Shown: positions 1 to 8,213 of the stretch, piece by piece
Layout of the letters: each line of letters opens with the position of its first letter
How positions within the stretch are numbered: position 1 is the first letter of the stretch
Assembly (NCBI GenBank): GCA_027485855.1
Contig: JAIXQD010000033.1
Span: 186,001 to 250,000, forward strand
Direction of reading: 5' to 3'
Origin: Rickettsiales bacterium
Lineage (GTDB): Bacteria; Pseudomonadota; Alphaproteobacteria; G027485855
DNA: 64,000 nt
Made by a program: the position numbers and the translations under genes
The notes under the pieces: generated by a model
What the model saw: only the letters and a program-made list of their open reading frames with translations
Databases searched by the model: none
Told to the model about the DNA's origin: nothing

Positions 1-341
1 TCTTGGTCGAGCAGCAGCCATAATAAAAATGTCAGCACACTGGCCGCTGGCAATAGACGCGATACAACTGCCGCACCCACTTTGGGCAAGGCTTGAAAAA
101 ACACGACATCGCTTATCACCCACAAAAAGGCCTGTATTGTGACCAGCAGATAAAACCAAGGGTTACTGGGCACGCCAAAATAAAATATGAACGGCACCAT
201 AATTACGGCACAGCCCACCTTGGCCCAATAGGCCGCCGCCAAACCCGGCAAGCGAAAGCGCTCGGCCAAAACCATCATGCTGGCCGATAAAATGGCCGCC
301 AGCAAACCTAACAGCGCCCAAAGGGGAAGTGCAAAAGTCAC
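1..341 (-). CDS. DMT (EamA-like) membrane transporter, 3' part cut by window edge
   Basis: The minus strand is open from a GTG at 341 to the left edge of the window, giving 113 codons of a very hydrophobic protein. Three to four membrane helices are visible: one at the N-terminus rich in Leu and Ala, one around VIMVPFIFYFGV, one around FYLLVTIQAFLWVISDVVFF, and one around LLPAASVLTFLLWLLL. The stretch FFQALPKVGAAVVSRLLP is typical of drug/metabolite transporter superfamily permeases, in which ten helices form two EamA repeats. Substrate cannot be told. The C-terminal half lies outside the window. The GTG start is a guess; internal ATG codons follow about 20 residues later. Confidence 0.6.
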   Translation of the reverse strand, partial: MTFALPLWALLGLLAAILSASMMVLAERFRLPGLAAAYWAKVGCAVIMVPFIFYFGVPSNPWFYLLVTIQAFLWVISDVVFFQALPKVGAAVVSRLLPAASVLTFLLWLLLDQ

Positions 342-516
342 GGCATTTCGCTCACAAGAAAGTTTTTAGCAAGAGCAAGATTCATGCTTTATGCGCATTT
401 ATCCAAAGCCAAGATTGACACAGGCCACACAAGCTCGCTAGCTTATTTTATTGGTGTGTTTTCCCCTGCTTGCTTACCTCGCCCGCCCGTTTCCCCCGCT
501 CGCAAAAAGGTATCCC

Positions 517-1359
517 ATGACCCACGCCGCACCCAACCAAGCAAACGCCGACCCCTTCGCCCAGCATGGCATCAAATATTTATCGGCCAGCAGCATCAAT
601 AAATTTGAGCGTTCAAAAACCGAGTGGGTTTTGGCCAATCTGTTTCCACGGGTAAAGGGCGAAAAGGGCCCCGCATTTTTTGCGCGCGGCACGGCCATTG
701 AAGATGGCATCAATGAATATTTCAACAGCCGCAACAAGCTTGAGGCACAAGCGGCCATGTGGAGCAGCTTTATAAAACAGCTCGACCGCGTCGATGATAG
801 TCTTTCCAACCGCCAGCAACAGGCGCGCAATATGGTGTTTATGCTGGAGCAAGCCATAAAAGTTGTTGATACAATGCCCGCCATTATGCCGCCGCCCGCA
901 GGCCAGCATCAATGGGGGGTTGAGTTTGCTGTGCCGGGCATTGGCCCGCGCTTTCGTGGCATGCTCGATTACCGCTTTGACGCACCCAATCTGGTGGTTG
1001 ATCTTAAAACAAAAAACCAAATGCCGGCACACGCCTTGCCCGAAGATATTCGGCAAATGGCAATTTACCAGCAAGGCATGCCGCAAGCCTATATGGCGAT
1101 TTTAACGGTATCCACACAGCAGGCAAAATTAGTGCAGCTAACTGACACTGAAATAAAGGCCGCCTGGCAAGATGTGCTCAACATAACCGCTAAAATGAGC
1201 GCTTTTTTGGCGCAAAGCACCAATCGTGATACTTTGCTTAAGCTGGCTATGGCTGATGATGCAAAAAATGGCATCACGCCGCGCTTGCCAAAAACTATGC
1301 CTGTAGGCACGTCGGTAAAGTTACCGGCCGCCAGCAATAGCAACAAGCCACAACCTTAA
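517..1359 (+). CDS. PD-(D/E)XK nuclease-superfamily protein
   Basis: A 280-residue protein with the layout of the RecB/Cas4-type PD-(D/E)XK fold. LSASSINKFERS near residue 22 matches the usual first helix of the family. RGTAIEDG (58-65) supplies an acidic residue, RGMLDYRF (148-154) the motif II Asp, and VVDLKTK (160-166) the D-x-K pair. QMAIYQ (180-185) resembles the motif that ends the nuclease core. The enzyme would be expected to cut DNA in a metal-dependent way. The cysteines of a Fe-S Cas4 or AddB protein are not visible. The start at 517 is preferred over upstream codons because AAAAAGG lies about 7 bases before it. The C-terminus is a disordered Pro/Ser/Asn tail. It converges with phaR. 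Confidence 0.6.
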   Translation: MTHAAPNQANADPFAQHGIKYLSASSINKFERSKTEWVLANLFPRVKGEKGPAFFARGTAIEDGINEYFNSRNKLEAQAAMWSSFIKQLDRVDDSLSNRQQQARNMVFMLEQAIKVVDTMPAIMPPPAGQHQWGVEFAVPGIGPRFRGMLDYRFDAPNLVVDLKTKNQMPAHALPEDIRQMAIYQQGMPQAYMAILTVSTQQAKLVQLTDTEIKAAWQDVLNITAKMSAFLAQSTNRDTLLKLAMADDAKNGITPRLPKTMPVGTSVKLPAASNSNKPQP

Positions 1360-1409
1360 AGCTGTCGTATAAAGCCGTCCTGTTTTTAGCTGACCTATTT
1401 TTAGCTGGG

Positions 1410-2015
1410 CTATTTTTTGTCGCCGGTTTTTGGCGCAAGGCCCTGCTGCATCGCGGCCATTTTTTGCTGCAATTCTTGCAGATTATTGGTCATCTGCGTT
1501 TGCATATTTTGCGTGGCATCCGTGCTAAAAGCCGCAAAGGGGCTAAACATTTTCATGGCCTGTTCAATGAGTGCCATATTTTGTTTGCCGGCTTGCTCAA
1601 GCGCTTGCATCGGCATGTTAAACGGAAACATACCGCCAAGATTAGCTTGCAAGGTTTGGCGCATCTGCTCTTGATTGCGGGTAAATTCTGAAAAACTATG
1701 TTCTAAATATTTGGGCACCAACCAATCGGCACCACCGCCATAAAACTTAATCAGCTGACGCATAAAACTAATCGGCAATAAATTATCGCCCTTGCCCTCT
1801 TGCTCAACGATAATTTGCGTTAACACCGAGCGGGTGAGCTCTTCGCCGGTTTTGGCATCATAGACATTAAATTCTTGCCCTTGCTTGATCATGTCGCACA
1901 AATCATCGAGCGTGACGTAAGTGCTGGTCGCCGTATTATAAAGCCGACGATTAGCGTATTTTTTAATCGTAATCGCATCCAGTTTTTTGCTTTGTGGTTT
2001 TTGCGGCTCGGTCAT
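1410..2015 (-). CDS. phaR: Polyhydroxyalkanoate synthesis regulator PhaR
   Basis: A 201-residue protein whose first 70 residues match the PHB accumulation regulatory domain: ITIKKYANRRLYNTATSTYV is the DNA-binding signature, followed by LDDLCDMIKQGQEF and VYDAKTGEELTRSVLTQII. The second half carries the PHB_acc region (FMRQLIKFYGGG, VPKYLEHSF) and ends in a Gln/Met-rich helix (MQTQMTNNLQELQQKM) with a basic tail. PhaR proteins repress phasin and synthase genes and bind PHA granules, so the protein senses polymer load. It is divergent from a small basic-tailed gene and a PhaC-like hydrolase, so the 95-base gap between 2015 and 2111 is the probable control region. Length is normal for the family. 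Confidence 0.93.
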   Translation of the reverse strand: MTEPQKPQSKKLDAITIKKYANRRLYNTATSTYVTLDDLCDMIKQGQEFNVYDAKTGEELTRSVLTQIIVEQEGKGDNLLPISFMRQLIKFYGGGADWLVPKYLEHSFSEFTRNQEQMRQTLQANLGGMFPFNMPMQALEQAGKQNMALIEQAMKMFSPFAAFSTDATQNMQTQMTNNLQELQQKMAAMQQGLAPKTGDKK

Positions 2016-2110
2016 GATGGCTAGGGTCTTTCAAAGGTATAAAGAATGATTGCGCTGGGTTTACAGCAACCGCATAATAAAGCCTAAACCCCAAACATTG
2101 CAAGCCCGAG

Positions 2111-2530
2111 ATGAGCTCAACCACCAATAAGCCACCCGATCATTTACCTGAGCTCAGCGAGCTTATTCAGCAAAGCCTCGCGCTCAGCGAGCAGCACCTA
2201 CGCGCCTTTTGGCAAAACAGCGCTCAAAAAAGTTCTGCAGCCTCGCCCGCACAGGCTTTTTCAGCGCCCTTCTCGGCCACCGATTGGCTGAAATTGCTGC
2301 AACAATTTGCCCCAAATTTTGGAGAAGTGCATGCTCCCACACCCACGCCAGCAGATGCCGCTCCCACTGCTGCTGCTGCAAGCTTGGCAACGTTATCTGA
2401 ACTGGCCGCACGCGTCACAGCGCTTGAGCACCGCCTTGCAGAATTATCCCCCACAAAAAATGGGGCCCAAAAAAGCGCCAAAAAACCCACAACAAGAAGG
2501 CCCACAACAAGAAAACCTAAGGCCAAATAA
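2111..2530 (+). CDS. Small protein with helical core and basic C-terminal tail, phasin-like
   Basis: A 139-residue ORF divergent from phaR. The N-terminal part (LPELSELIQQSLALSEQHLRAF) is amphipathic. A Pro/Ala linker follows, then a predicted coiled coil (LATLSELAARVTALEHRLAEL) and a Lys/Arg/Thr/Pro tail (KKPTTRRPTTRKPKAK). This is the general layout of granule-associated phasin or PhaM-like proteins that tether PHA granules to DNA, but no specific family is recognised. The last 200 bases overlap, in another frame, the start of the PhaC-like gene. No convincing ribosome binding site is seen before ATG 2111. The place next to phaR argues for a granule role; this is inference. Confidence 0.55.
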   Translation: MSSTTNKPPDHLPELSELIQQSLALSEQHLRAFWQNSAQKSSAASPAQAFSAPFSATDWLKLLQQFAPNFGEVHAPTPTPADAAPTAAAASLATLSELAARVTALEHRLAELSPTKNGAQKSAKKPTTRRPTTRKPKAK

Positions 2531-3554
2531 CCCCGCAAACCTCGTTGAGCGAGCGGCCCGCAAGCAGCTCGCCGCATTTCTCAACGGCATTCAGCAATAT
2601 CAAACAGCCCCCATAAGCCCGCGCCCGCCCGAAATGCCACTGCTGGCCGAGTGGGGCCACACAAAATTATATGATTATAATCCTGCCGCTACTCAGCACG
2701 CCCGCACCGTGCTGGTTATTCCGTCGCTGGTTAATCGGGCGCATATTCTCGATCTCAGCGCACAGCACAGTTTACTGCGCTTTTTAGCCAGCCGCGGCAT
2801 ACGCCCTCTCTTGCTTGATTGGCACACACCAAACAGCACCGAAGCACAATTCACCTCGGCCGATTATTTACAACAACGCCTGCTGCCCGCACTGGCTGTG
2901 GCAAGCAGCACAGCGCCGCAAGGGGTCGATATTTTGGGCTATTGCATGGGCGGCGTTTTTGCGCTGCTCTTGGCGCAACACGCGCCGCAGTTAGTAAAAA
3001 AGATATCGCTGCTCGCCACACCGTGGGATTTTTGGGCCGCCGACCCCGCCATGCCCAACAAAATGAGCGCGGCCATGTCTTGGCTTATGCCACAGCTCAA
3101 CCAAGGCGCACCGCTATCGGTCGAGACTTTGCAAATTCTTTTTACTTTGCTGCAACCGCTGCAAACCGTCGAAAAATTCACCCATTTTGGCCGTGGGCAG
3201 ATGCAAAATACTGCCCTGTTCACGCTGGTTGAAGATTGGCTCAATGATGGCGTGCCGCTCGCCAGTGCCGTTGCGCAAGATTGCCTTATTGGCTGGTATG
3301 GGCAAAATCAGCTGGCGCGCAATCAATGGTCGGTTGCAGGACGCATACTTAAACCGCAAAATATTACGCAGCCCAGCCTTTGTCTTATTGCGGCTCAAGA
3401 TAATATTGTGCCGCCCGCATCTGCTTTGGCGCTGGCAAAGGCACTGCCGCAGGCGCAAACAATTGAATTGCCCCTTGGCCATATTGGTCTTTTAGCCAGT
3501 GCACGGGCGCCAAGCCTTTGTTGGCAAAAGCTGCAACATCATATCAATAGCTAA
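2331..3554 (+). CDS. PhaC-like alpha/beta hydrolase
   Basis: A 407-residue alpha/beta-hydrolase related to class I PHA synthases. The nucleophile motif is GYCMGG, with Cys instead of Ser as in true PHA synthases. LLLDWHTP and LLATPWDFW are typical of the synthase fold, the acid is in AAQDNIVPP and the histidine in LPLGHIGLL. It is shorter than PhaC (about 570-600 residues) and lacks the long PhaC N-terminal domain, so it may be a PHA-related acyltransferase or depolymerase-like enzyme instead of the main synthase. The start at 2331 has TTGGAGAAG 4-7 bases upstream; two other in-frame ATGs flank it. It overlaps the preceding small gene by 200 bases. A weak hairpin (TAAAAC/GTTTTA) follows the stop. 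Confidence 0.78.
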   Translation: MLPHPRQQMPLPLLLLQAWQRYLNWPHASQRLSTALQNYPPQKMGPKKAPKNPQQEGPQQENLRPNNPANLVERAARKQLAAFLNGIQQYQTAPISPRPPEMPLLAEWGHTKLYDYNPAATQHARTVLVIPSLVNRAHILDLSAQHSLLRFLASRGIRPLLLDWHTPNSTEAQFTSADYLQQRLLPALAVASSTAPQGVDILGYCMGGVFALLLAQHAPQLVKKISLLATPWDFWAADPAMPNKMSAAMSWLMPQLNQGAPLSVETLQILFTLLQPLQTVEKFTHFGRGQMQNTALFTLVEDWLNDGVPLASAVAQDCLIGWYGQNQLARNQWSVAGRILKPQNITQPSLCLIAAQDNIVPPASALALAKALPQAQTIELPLGHIGLLASARAPSLCWQKLQHHINS

Positions 3555-3655
3555 AACACCTAAAATATATCTGGGTTTTATCATACACCTAGCCAAGCGA
3601 ATGCTGCCCTGCGCTTAACCATTTCACCACTTTTATGGGCTTATAATTGCCCTCT

Positions 3656-5665
3656 ATGTTAACAGCGGCGCTTCCACCAACCTCGTCAGATCGATTATTG
3701 CTGAATAATCGTGTCGAGATTCTTACATCGCAGCCGATGCAGGCTTTTGCGTCACCGGGCACAATCGCCTTTGGCGCCAGAATGCGCAACACCGCCAAAA
3801 CCGATATGCTGGCATTATTGGCCACAGCGCATTTGCCTATTCGGCATGACATTATCTCAAGCCTCACCACTATCGAGAATATGGCTTTGTGCAAGCTGGT
3901 TGATACCGGCACAATAGATTGGACCGAGGGCGTGCGTTATCCGGTGCTGGTTTATGCCATGCCAATTGGCAGCCGCCTGTTTAATAGCATGGATGATGTG
4001 CAGCAACCGCTTGACGAAGATGTTATTCTCAAACAGGTGCTGGCCCCTTTTGTGTCTGTGCTGCGCGATCTTAATGCCGCGGGCATTATGCATGGCGCTA
4101 TCCGCCCCACCAACATCACCATGGCCGAAGGCGCCAGCAACATGCAGCTGGGCGATGGTGCGGCCATGCCTTGCGGCTATGGCCAGCCAACAATTTTTGA
4201 AACGCTTGAACGTGCCATGGCACGCAGCGCGGGGCGGGGTCCTGGGCAACATAGCGACGATTTATTTGCCCTTGGTGTAACGGCGCTGATGCTGGCTATT
4301 GGGCGCAACCCTGTTGCCGGACAAGATGAAGAAAGCGTTTTGTTCCAGCGTATGGATCGCGGCAGTTATCATGTCTTAGCAGCGCCGCATCGTTTTTCTG
4401 GCATGTTCACTGAAATGTTTAAGGGCCTGTTGCAAGACCACCCCAAACAACGCTGGACCGCCAGCGACCTTGATTTATGGCTGAGTGGCAAACGCCCACC
4501 CACCAAACCACCCGAGGCCCACAGGCGCGCCACCCGCCCCATCAATTTTGATGGCCGCGACTACCAAGAAACGCGCACCATTGCCCACGCCCTCACGCGC
4601 AATGTGGGCGCGGCACAAACCCTTATTGAAAGTGGCGAGATGGTGCGCTGGCTTAAACGCACCTTCAGCGAAGAGCGCCTGGCCAATGAAGTAGGCAATG
4701 CCGTTGATGCTGCCATGAATAGCGGCAAAACCAACAATTTCGCCGATTATTTAGCCGCCAAAACCGCGATCGCGCTTGATCCACGCGCGCCCTTGCGCTT
4801 CAGGGGGGCACATATTTTTCCCTCAGGCTATGGCGCTTATCTGGCCGAACAAGTGCAAACGGGCGGCAATTTACAAGTCGCCGCCGAGCTGATTAGCGCT
4901 AATTTATGCAGCTACTGGCTCAATTGTCAGTCTGACCGCGCGGATGCGCTGAGCTATACGCAAAGTTTTGAATCCTGCCGCGTGCATCTTGAGCGGCCAG
5001 GGCCGGGCTATGGGCTAGAGCGCGTGCTATATGAGCTAAACCCACAATTGCCCTGCCAATCGCCGCTGATAAAATCTTATAGCGCCACAACCGCGGCTGA
5101 GGCCCTTAAAGCGCTTGAGGATGTCGCCAAACGCCCCGATCGCCCCACCGCCCCGCTTGATCGGCACCTTGCGGCCTTTCTTATTTGCCGCGAGCGTCGC
5201 TTGGGTGAGGCGCTTTTCTTGGCGCTGGCGGGGCCTGAAAACACCATTAAATATAACATCACGCTGCTTACGGTGCTGGCCAATGCACAATATCGGCAAG
5301 GGCCGCCGAGCCTGCCCAACCTTGCCGGCTGGATTGCCACCTTGCTTGATGGCGCTATCGACCGACATTTCAGCCGCCCCTTGCGCGAGCAAATGCGCAC
5401 CGAGCTTGAAGAGCTGGTTAAAAAAGGCGTGATTACCGACATGGTGTCGCTGGTTGATAATGCCAGCACCATCGACCGCGACCGCACCGATTTTTTATAT
5501 ACGCGCAAAGTCTATGCCATTACGCAGCGGCAAATTAACAAGCTGCAAGCCGAGGTAGACGACCGCGAAGGTGTGGCCGCCCGCGTCGGCCGACCTATCG
5601 CCGCAGGTGTTTCAGTATTATTGGGGCTGGTGCTGGGCATGACCGGCGCCATCATGGTGCTCTGA
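3656..5665 (+). CDS. Membrane-anchored protein pseudokinase
   Basis: A 669-residue protein with a degenerate Ser/Thr kinase fold in its first 280 residues. The catalytic loop reads GIMHGAIRPTNI where active kinases have H-R-D-x-K-x-x-N, so the catalytic Asp and the Lys are gone. The DFG position reads LGDGA, and no clear glycine loop or VAxK lysine is seen. DDLFALGVTALMLAIGRNP matches the F-helix region. A helical region of about 300 residues unlike anything I recognise follows. The C-terminus has a coiled segment (ITQRQINKLQAEVDDREG) and one membrane helix (IAAGVSVLLGLVLGMTGAIMVL), so the kinase-like domain would face the cytoplasm. A TTG nine bases earlier is an alternative start. The next gene follows after 13 bases and is probably co-transcribed. 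Confidence 0.7.
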   Translation: MLTAALPPTSSDRLLLNNRVEILTSQPMQAFASPGTIAFGARMRNTAKTDMLALLATAHLPIRHDIISSLTTIENMALCKLVDTGTIDWTEGVRYPVLVYAMPIGSRLFNSMDDVQQPLDEDVILKQVLAPFVSVLRDLNAAGIMHGAIRPTNITMAEGASNMQLGDGAAMPCGYGQPTIFETLERAMARSAGRGPGQHSDDLFALGVTALMLAIGRNPVAGQDEESVLFQRMDRGSYHVLAAPHRFSGMFTEMFKGLLQDHPKQRWTASDLDLWLSGKRPPTKPPEAHRRATRPINFDGRDYQETRTIAHALTRNVGAAQTLIESGEMVRWLKRTFSEERLANEVGNAVDAAMNSGKTNNFADYLAAKTAIALDPRAPLRFRGAHIFPSGYGAYLAEQVQTGGNLQVAAELISANLCSYWLNCQSDRADALSYTQSFESCRVHLERPGPGYGLERVLYELNPQLPCQSPLIKSYSATTAAEALKALEDVAKRPDRPTAPLDRHLAAFLICRERRLGEALFLALAGPENTIKYNITLLTVLANAQYRQGPPSLPNLAGWIATLLDGAIDRHFSRPLREQMRTELEELVKKGVITDMVSLVDNASTIDRDRTDFLYTRKVYAITQRQINKLQAEVDDREGVAARVGRPIAAGVSVLLGLVLGMTGAIMVL

Positions 5666-5678
5666 TGAGGGGGCTCTC

Positions 5679-6176
5679 ATGAGTAAACCACGCAGCAGCA
5701 AACCATCCAACCGCAATGCCAGCGATGCTGGCGGCATGTGGCTGACTTTGGGCTTTGCCTTTGTCGCTTGTGTTATTTTTATGCTGCCCACCATGATTGT
5801 GTTTACGGTTGGCATGATAACCACTTTTGCCGCCGCCATTTACGACCGCACGCGTGAGCGTTATCTTACTTATTGTGTGTTCATGTTTAATATTGCCGGC
5901 ATTATTCCCTTTATCATCAAGCTTTGGAAAAGCTCGCACGATGTCGATCATGCGCTCGCGCTGGTGGGCGACCCGCTGACGCTGGCGGTGATGTGGATGG
6001 CATCGGGCTTGGGCTGGGTGATGTATCTCAGCATTCCTGCGGCCATCGCCACTTTTGTGGCCATGAATGCCGAGCGCAAAATAAACGCCATGAAGGAAAA
6101 ACAGCGCGAGATGATGGAAAATTGGGGCGCCGATATCGCCACCGACCGCCCGCCTGAAGAAGTGCAGGGCCAGTAA
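5679..6176 (+). CDS. Three-helix membrane protein, partner of the pseudokinase
   Basis: A 165-residue protein with a Ser/Lys/Asn-rich N-terminus, then hydrophobic segments at about 20-50 (LGFAFVACVIFMLPTMIVFTV region), 65-82 (CVFMFNIAGIIPFIIKLW) and 100-128 (LAVMWMASGLGWVMYLSIPA). A charged C-terminal tail (AERKINAMKEKQREMMENWG) follows. The start is supported by GAGGGGG 6-10 bases before the ATG. The 13-base spacing from the pseudokinase gene implies an operon, and both products are membrane-bound, so they may act together. No family is recognised. Confidence 0.62.
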   Translation: MSKPRSSKPSNRNASDAGGMWLTLGFAFVACVIFMLPTMIVFTVGMITTFAAAIYDRTRERYLTYCVFMFNIAGIIPFIIKLWKSSHDVDHALALVGDPLTLAVMWMASGLGWVMYLSIPAAIATFVAMNAERKINAMKEKQREMMENWGADIATDRPPEEVQGQ

Positions 6177-6229
6177 GGCCGTACCAACTCATCTTTTAAA
6201 AAACAGGCCTTAAACGAACGGGGCCAAAA

Positions 6230-6739
6230 CTAACACGGCACACTACCGCAACAGCAGGGCGACCCTCCCCAACAAATATTAGCGTCTGAATAACAACCTA
6301 TCTGACTTGTTCCGCCACCCTCGCCCATGCAATCATAGGTAATTCTGGTGCCATAGCCGCCATGTTGAGCACAATTCAAATATGGGGTGCCCGTCCAAAC
6401 AACCGTTCCTGAAACGCACCCCTCCCACTGACTGGGAGTATTACACACACCATTCACCGGATTTGAACAGGCGGACACCGTCACACCGGGAGGCGGCGAC
6501 GCAATAAAACTATTCCAAAAAGCCAGGCCCGTGGCATCGGCAGGGTAAACCGGTATGCATAAGTTTTGGCCACTTGCATTAGTCACAATGCGGGGCGCAC
6601 TCGGATGCACACCGATACAAGGACTAACCCAGCCATTTTTAAGGCCATTAGTGCCATACATGCACACATTCGTGGCCATAGCTGCTTGCGACAAGCAAAA
6701 AAGCATGAGCATTAAAAAGCCAGCGGTGACAATGCGCAT
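6230..6739 (-). CDS. Secreted cysteine-rich protein
   Basis: A 169-residue protein with a clear Sec signal peptide (hydrophobic FLMLMLFCLSQAAMA, cleavage probably after AMA). The mature part of about 147 residues has 14 cysteines, including a CCC triplet in SPCCCGSVPC, and the last residue is Cys. It is rich in Gly, Ser, Thr, Pro and Asn, consistent with a disulfide-stabilised extracellular protein. No known toxin, lectin or adhesin motif is recognised. It stands alone on the minus strand: it converges with the membrane-protein gene to its left, and 108 AT-rich bases, enough for a promoter, separate it from the stop of the next minus-strand gene. Nothing indicates which disulfide pairing is used. 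Confidence 0.6.
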   Translation of the reverse strand: MRIVTAGFLMLMLFCLSQAAMATNVCMYGTNGLKNGWVSPCIGVHPSAPRIVTNASGQNLCIPVYPADATGLAFWNSFIASPPPGVTVSACSNPVNGVCNTPSQWEGCVSGTVVWTGTPYLNCAQHGGYGTRITYDCMGEGGGTSQIGCYSDANICWGGSPCCCGSVPC

Positions 6740-6847
6740 AGACGCCTCTTATGTTTTATTATTAAGAGTAATTATAGGCCAACAGGTTTAGCAAAGCTTT
6801 AACAAGGCTCTGTTTCTATGCAGAAAATTTAGATATTTTTAATAAAT

Positions 6848-7630
6848 TCAGCGCTGGTGACAAACCACACGCAAAAAATGGCGCAAACGCGGCTTGGGGC
6901 TGTTATTGGGGCTAGCGCCATGCCAACTATGTTCGCTTATCAGCACCAAAGCATTTTCTGGCGGCTGCCACAACAAACCCGACTGCTTCAATGCAGCATT
7001 AAGCCCATCATAATCATCGGCCTGCCAAAGAGCGCCATTGGGCAAGGTTTGCGGTTTTAGGCTTTGCCAGCTTGGTGCGGTGTCGTAGAAGGCCGACATA
7101 GCCACATCCTCACTCGCCGCAAAAGCTTTATGCCATGGCTGTAATATATCAGACGAGGTATTTGGCTTAATAAATAATGTTGGCAAAATATCGCTGGATA
7201 TATATATACGCGCCCGCGAAGGCGACTTTGCCCCATCACAATGCCAAAAAGGCGTGCGCTGGGTTTGTTTTACGCCCACCACCGACCGCTCAAATGACAC
7301 ACTGACCCGTGAACATTCCTCGCCCATTAAATTTGTGTCAAAGGCAATAATCTGCTGCACCACCGGCGCAAAAGCATGAAAGGCCACGCTATTATCAAAT
7401 GGCGGCGACACCGAAAAATTAATATCTATTTTGCGGTCGTCATCTCTGTACTTCACCGCCGTAATATCTTGGCTATTTTGCTTAAAGGCGGCGGCAACAT
7501 CTAAAGTACCAACCACAAGCGGCAAGGGCTGATGCCAATTTTCAAGGCCAGAAATAGTCAAGGCCGAAGAATCTAAATCAGCAAAGGCCGCCGCCAGCTG
7601 TTGCGGATTATCAAGCAGCAACCGGCTCAT
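6848..7630 (-). CDS. Putative Fe(II)/2-oxoglutarate oxygenase-like protein, family A
   Basis: A 260-residue protein of a family with four copies in this window. FWHCDGAK places H130 and D132 as an H-x-D pair. SWHGASPNN gives the distal H237 and RLRHFLRV gives R250, exactly 13 residues after it, with Asn at +5 and Pro at +10. This spacing fits the metal-binding triad and 2-oxoglutarate-binding Arg of the double-stranded beta-helix oxygenases. Between them lies the family signature YISSDILPT (143-151). No named oxygenase family is recognised and the substrate is unknown. It overlaps the upstream gene by 4 bases (ATGA), so it is the last gene of an operon running down from 9247. The others are at 58076, 58803 and 63633. 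Confidence 0.6.
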   Translation of the reverse strand: MSRLLLDNPQQLAAAFADLDSSALTISGLENWHQPLPLVVGTLDVAAAFKQNSQDITAVKYRDDDRKIDINFSVSPPFDNSVAFHAFAPVVQQIIAFDTNLMGEECSRVSVSFERSVVGVKQTQRTPFWHCDGAKSPSRARIYISSDILPTLFIKPNTSSDILQPWHKAFAASEDVAMSAFYDTAPSWQSLKPQTLPNGALWQADDYDGLNAALKQSGLLWQPPENALVLISEHSWHGASPNNSPKPRLRHFLRVVCHQR

Positions 7631-8064
7631 GGCAGTCTCGGCTGTATGGCACGCATGGCGCGGGCCAAATGCGAAAACTCGTGCCGCACATATTGCTGCT
7701 CAAGCTCTTCCGCCTCGCGGCGCGTTTTTATATTGAGGCTACGCATAGCTTTGACATTTTGGGCAATGTAATCAGCGCCGGCAATATATTGGTTTCCCAA
7801 ACTATGCGTATTTAAAATAACTGCGAGCTTGAGATCAGCGCGACGCAGACTACACCAACGTCGCTCATCTATGTTCGCTATAGCGGCGGTTGGCTCCGCG
7901 TCAGCATAGCTCTGCGCCAAGGATAAAGCTCTTGAACTATCGGGCCAGCCACAACGTCCTAAAATCATCTCTAAATTCATAATAAAATTCAGCGTGGTGC
8001 TTTCAAGCTCGGCCGATACAGCTGTCGGTGCATTATTGGGGATATGCAATTGTGGCTTCATCAT
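7627..8064 (-). CDS. Uncharacterised helical protein, duplicated copy 1
   Basis: A 145-residue protein with no recognised domain. It is a paralogue of the 8210-8668 gene: both begin with MKPxLHIPNNAP and AVSAELESTT, share LSLAQ/ASLAQ and DERRW..LRRAD, and end in EELEQQYVxHEFxHLARAM followed by RAIQPxLP. Conservation is highest at the two ends and lower in the middle. Predicted to be mostly helical and cytoplasmic, with no signal peptide. HEFSHLARAM contains two spaced histidines, but HEFSH does fit HExxH (H-E-F-S-H) and in the paralogue the same spot is HEFLH, so a metal site is possible. It overlaps the following oxygenase-like gene by four bases, implying translational coupling. Confidence 0.6.
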   Translation of the reverse strand: MMKPQLHIPNNAPTAVSAELESTTLNFIMNLEMILGRCGWPDSSRALSLAQSYADAEPTAAIANIDERRWCSLRRADLKLAVILNTHSLGNQYIAGADYIAQNVKAMRSLNIKTRREAEELEQQYVRHEFSHLARAMRAIQPRLP

Positions 8065-8075
8065 GACTGCGCCCC

Positions 8076-8213
8076 TTAATAATTGGCCAATTTATAAAAC
8101 ACCGCACACAAAGCTTTGTAGCCAAGCACAAGCGGCAAAAGCTGCTGCCAATTATCTGCCTGCGCCAAAGCGGGCGCAAATTTCTGCGCTTCTTCCAGAC
8201 GCATGCTGGTCAT
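8076..8213 (-). CDS. 45-residue ORF, truncated relative of the 8678-9247 protein
   Basis: A short ORF starting at 8213 (ATGA overlap with the stop of the upstream gene) and ending at 8076, twelve bases before the next ORF. Its C-terminus GYKALCAVFYKLANY matches the last residues of the 189-residue protein at 8678, GYKALGGVFHKLANF. It therefore looks like the surviving 3' end of a second copy of that gene, left by a segmental duplication that also produced the two helical paralogues around it. It may still be translated, since the start overlaps the preceding stop as in a normal operon. It is below the usual size cut-off for gene callers. Confidence 0.5.
   Translation of the reverse strand: MTSMRLEEAQKFAPALAQADNWQQLLPLVLGYKALCAVFYKLANY

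Noticed and set aside
93..290. 65-codon plus-strand ORF at the left edge
   Set aside because: Antisense to the hydrophobic minus-strand frame that reads as a DMT transporter.
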